Positions 12,848-14,031 of a stretch of DNA of 14,031 nucleotides are shown here, piece after piece. The first letter of the stretch is position 1. Each line of letters opens with the position of its first letter. A program made the position numbers and the translations under genes. Below the pieces are notes generated by a model. The model did not search any database, had not been told where the DNA came from, and saw only the letters and a list, made by a program, of their open reading frames with translations. This DNA comes from an uncultured Paenibacillaceae bacterium (GTDB lineage: Bacteria > Bacillota > Bacilli > Aneurinibacillales > Aneurinibacillaceae), in NCBI GenBank assembly GCA_946478845.1, contig CAMLDI010000062.1, positions 1 through 14,031 of the forward strand. Reading direction: 5' to 3'.

Positions 12848-13918
12848 TTATCGCTTAAAAAATTGGGTGGTTTCCTGAATCCAGCCTTTCATTAATTCCC
12901 GGACGGTTCGTTCCTGGCATAAGGAAAAACCCTGGCCAGCCCACAGCGACATGTATTCAATCTTTTCCTGCCTTGCTGCTGCACTGCGAAGATCTGCAGT
13001 TAAATAGTGTTGTATAGGATATGCGGGGATTGGACCTGGATAGTCCTCCATTTCTGCCATAAACGCATTTTTTATTCCTCGAGCTGCCCTGCCCGAAAAT
13101 GATGAAGTCATCTCTGTTGCCTCACCCTTTTTTCGATAAAGCAATGCTTCCTTATAAGCACGATGGGCCCCGCTTTCTTTGCAGGTTAAGAATACCGTTC
13201 CCATTTGGACCCCCTGAGCCCCCAGTTGAAGGCTTGCCCCAATGCCCCTGGCATCCATAATGCCCCCGGCAGCAATAACAGGAATATGTACCTGATCCAC
13301 TAATTGAGGCACAAGAGCCATGATCCCTATTACAGACTCATCAATAGAAGCCAAAAAGGTTCCCCGGTGTCCTCCCGCTTCCCACCCCTGTGCCACGATT
13401 AGATCTGCACCGGAATTCTCCAGAGCAATCCCTTCTGCTACGGTGGTGGCCGTCCCTATAAGGGTAATTCCCGCACTTTTCATTTTTGAGGCGATGTCTT
13501 CAGAGAGTAGTCCAAAGGTAAAACTAAAAACAGGCACTTCTTCTTCCAGGATCACTTCAATTTGCCTTGGAAAAACATCTAAAAACAAAGCAATATCCGG
13601 GGAAAGCTTTGTTAAATGGAGTTTCTGGCGGTAGCGATCTAAATGGCGGTTCATTTCTTCAATAATTTTAGGATTTTCCACAACAGGCTGGGGAATGAAT
13701 AGGTTTACTGCGAAAGGTTTCGTTGTCAGGGAACGCACTTCCCGAATGGCTTTTCGCATTGCATCAGGAGACATATACCCGGCGCCAATTGTACCTAATC
13801 CACCGGCATTAGATACAGCTGCTACCAATTCAGGAGTGGTAATCCCTCCAGCCATGCCTGCCTGGATGACTGGGTACCGTATGCCTAGCCGTGTTGCCAC
13901 TTCTGTCTCAGGCCACAT
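12848..13918 (-). CDS. Nitronate monooxygenase (2-nitropropane dioxygenase-like, FMN-dependent)
   Basis: This 356-residue TIM-barrel flavoprotein oxidises alkyl nitronates such as propionate-3-nitronate, a respiratory poison. Family marks are YPVIQAGMAGGITTPELVAAVSNAGGLGTIGAG (15-47), AVNLFIPQP (70-78), the catalytic-His loop QGWEAGGHRG (His184) and the FMN phosphate-binding segment PVIAAGGIMDARGIGASLQLGAQGVQMGTVFL (213-244). The frame extends to a GTG at 13933, but that codon overlaps the GGGAGG site; ATG 13918, 7 bases after it, is the real start. It is the first gene of a probable operon with the small membrane protein. No MhqR-type box is visible upstream (13934-14031). Some relatives are FabK-like enoyl reductases; the GGHRG loop favours nitronate oxidation. 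Confidence 0.88.
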   Translation of the reverse strand: MWPETEVATRLGIRYPVIQAGMAGGITTPELVAAVSNAGGLGTIGAGYMSPDAMRKAIREVRSLTTKPFAVNLFIPQPVVENPKIIEEMNRHLDRYRQKLHLTKLSPDIALFLDVFPRQIEVILEEEVPVFSFTFGLLSEDIASKMKSAGITLIGTATTVAEGIALENSGADLIVAQGWEAGGHRGTFLASIDESVIGIMALVPQLVDQVHIPVIAAGGIMDARGIGASLQLGAQGVQMGTVFLTCKESGAHRAYKEALLYRKKGEATEMTSSFSGRAARGIKNAFMAEMEDYPGPIPAYPIQHYLTADLRSAAARQEKIEYMSLWAGQGFSLCQERTVRELMKGWIQETTQFFKR

Positions 13919-14031
13919 AAAAAAACCTCCCACGTAAAGTCATTCTACTCTGACACCTGATTTCGTTTATTAGAAAGTTTTCAACACTTATCATCTTTAT
14001 CCCTTCTTCTCAGGAAAGACGGACACTTACT

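Noticed and set aside
13934..14031. Possible tail of another minus-strand gene at the right edge
   Set aside because: One frame from the edge stays open for about 16 codons before a stop (ending RRRDKDDKC), but it is too short to assign and has no recognisable motif.
1..14031. CRISPR arrays, tRNA/rRNA genes, insertion sequences, prophage or riboswitches
   Set aside because: No spaced long direct repeats, cloverleaf or transposase-like frames were found by eye. The only periodic DNA is the 10-bp TTATA array, which has no spacer structure.

Overview
The window looks like chromosomal DNA of a low-to-moderate GC Gram-positive bacterium (Bacillota, most likely class Bacilli). Support: strong purine-rich ribosome binding sites before nearly every gene, U-tailed intrinsic terminators, two or three lipoproteins with short Gram-positive style lipoboxes, a UgtP/MGDG-synthase-like glycosyltransferase, an MnmM (YtqB) tRNA methyltransferase, and a MarR regulator of the MhqR type with matching boxes. 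No rRNA, tRNA, CRISPR array, insertion sequence or phage gene was seen. No gap between genes exceeds 300 bases.

Layout. (1) 1-3934, minus strand: a tight operon for a FecBCD-type metal or metal-chelate importer (lipoprotein binding protein, permease, ATPase), ending in a class I SAM methyltransferase and a strong terminator. Beyond it is the start of a second methyltransferase, cut by the window edge. The importer's upstream region holds six TTATA motifs spaced exactly 10 bp apart. (2) 4145-6198, plus strand: a TauE/SafE permease and an MGDG-synthase-like glycosyltransferase. (3) 6313-7766, minus strand: a group I truncated globin with a Cys/His-rich insertion, and the HtpX membrane protease, each with its own terminator. 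(4) 7903-8499: a secreted thermonuclease-like lipoprotein. (5) 8509-9801: an ArsB arsenite efflux permease, divergent from a small SHOCT-domain membrane protein; a perfect inverted repeat lies between them. (6) 10241-11798: an unrecognised 131-residue protein, then a divergent pair of an unknown lipoprotein and MnmM overlapping by 4 bases. (7) 11838-13918, minus strand: nitronate monooxygenase, a small membrane protein, an MhqR-like repressor, and a 36-residue CDGSH-type iron-sulfur mini-protein.

Most notable. The 36-residue CDGSH gene (11838-11948) has an excellent ribosome binding site, and a near-copy of the MhqR box found upstream of the regulator lies in its own upstream region. This suggests a thiol/quinone-stress regulator controlling a mini iron-sulfur protein. 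The other strong signals are the 10-bp-phased operator-like array before the importer, the co-transcribed methyltransferase, and the Cys/His insertion in the globin. Functions come from recognised motifs and family memory; no database search was run.
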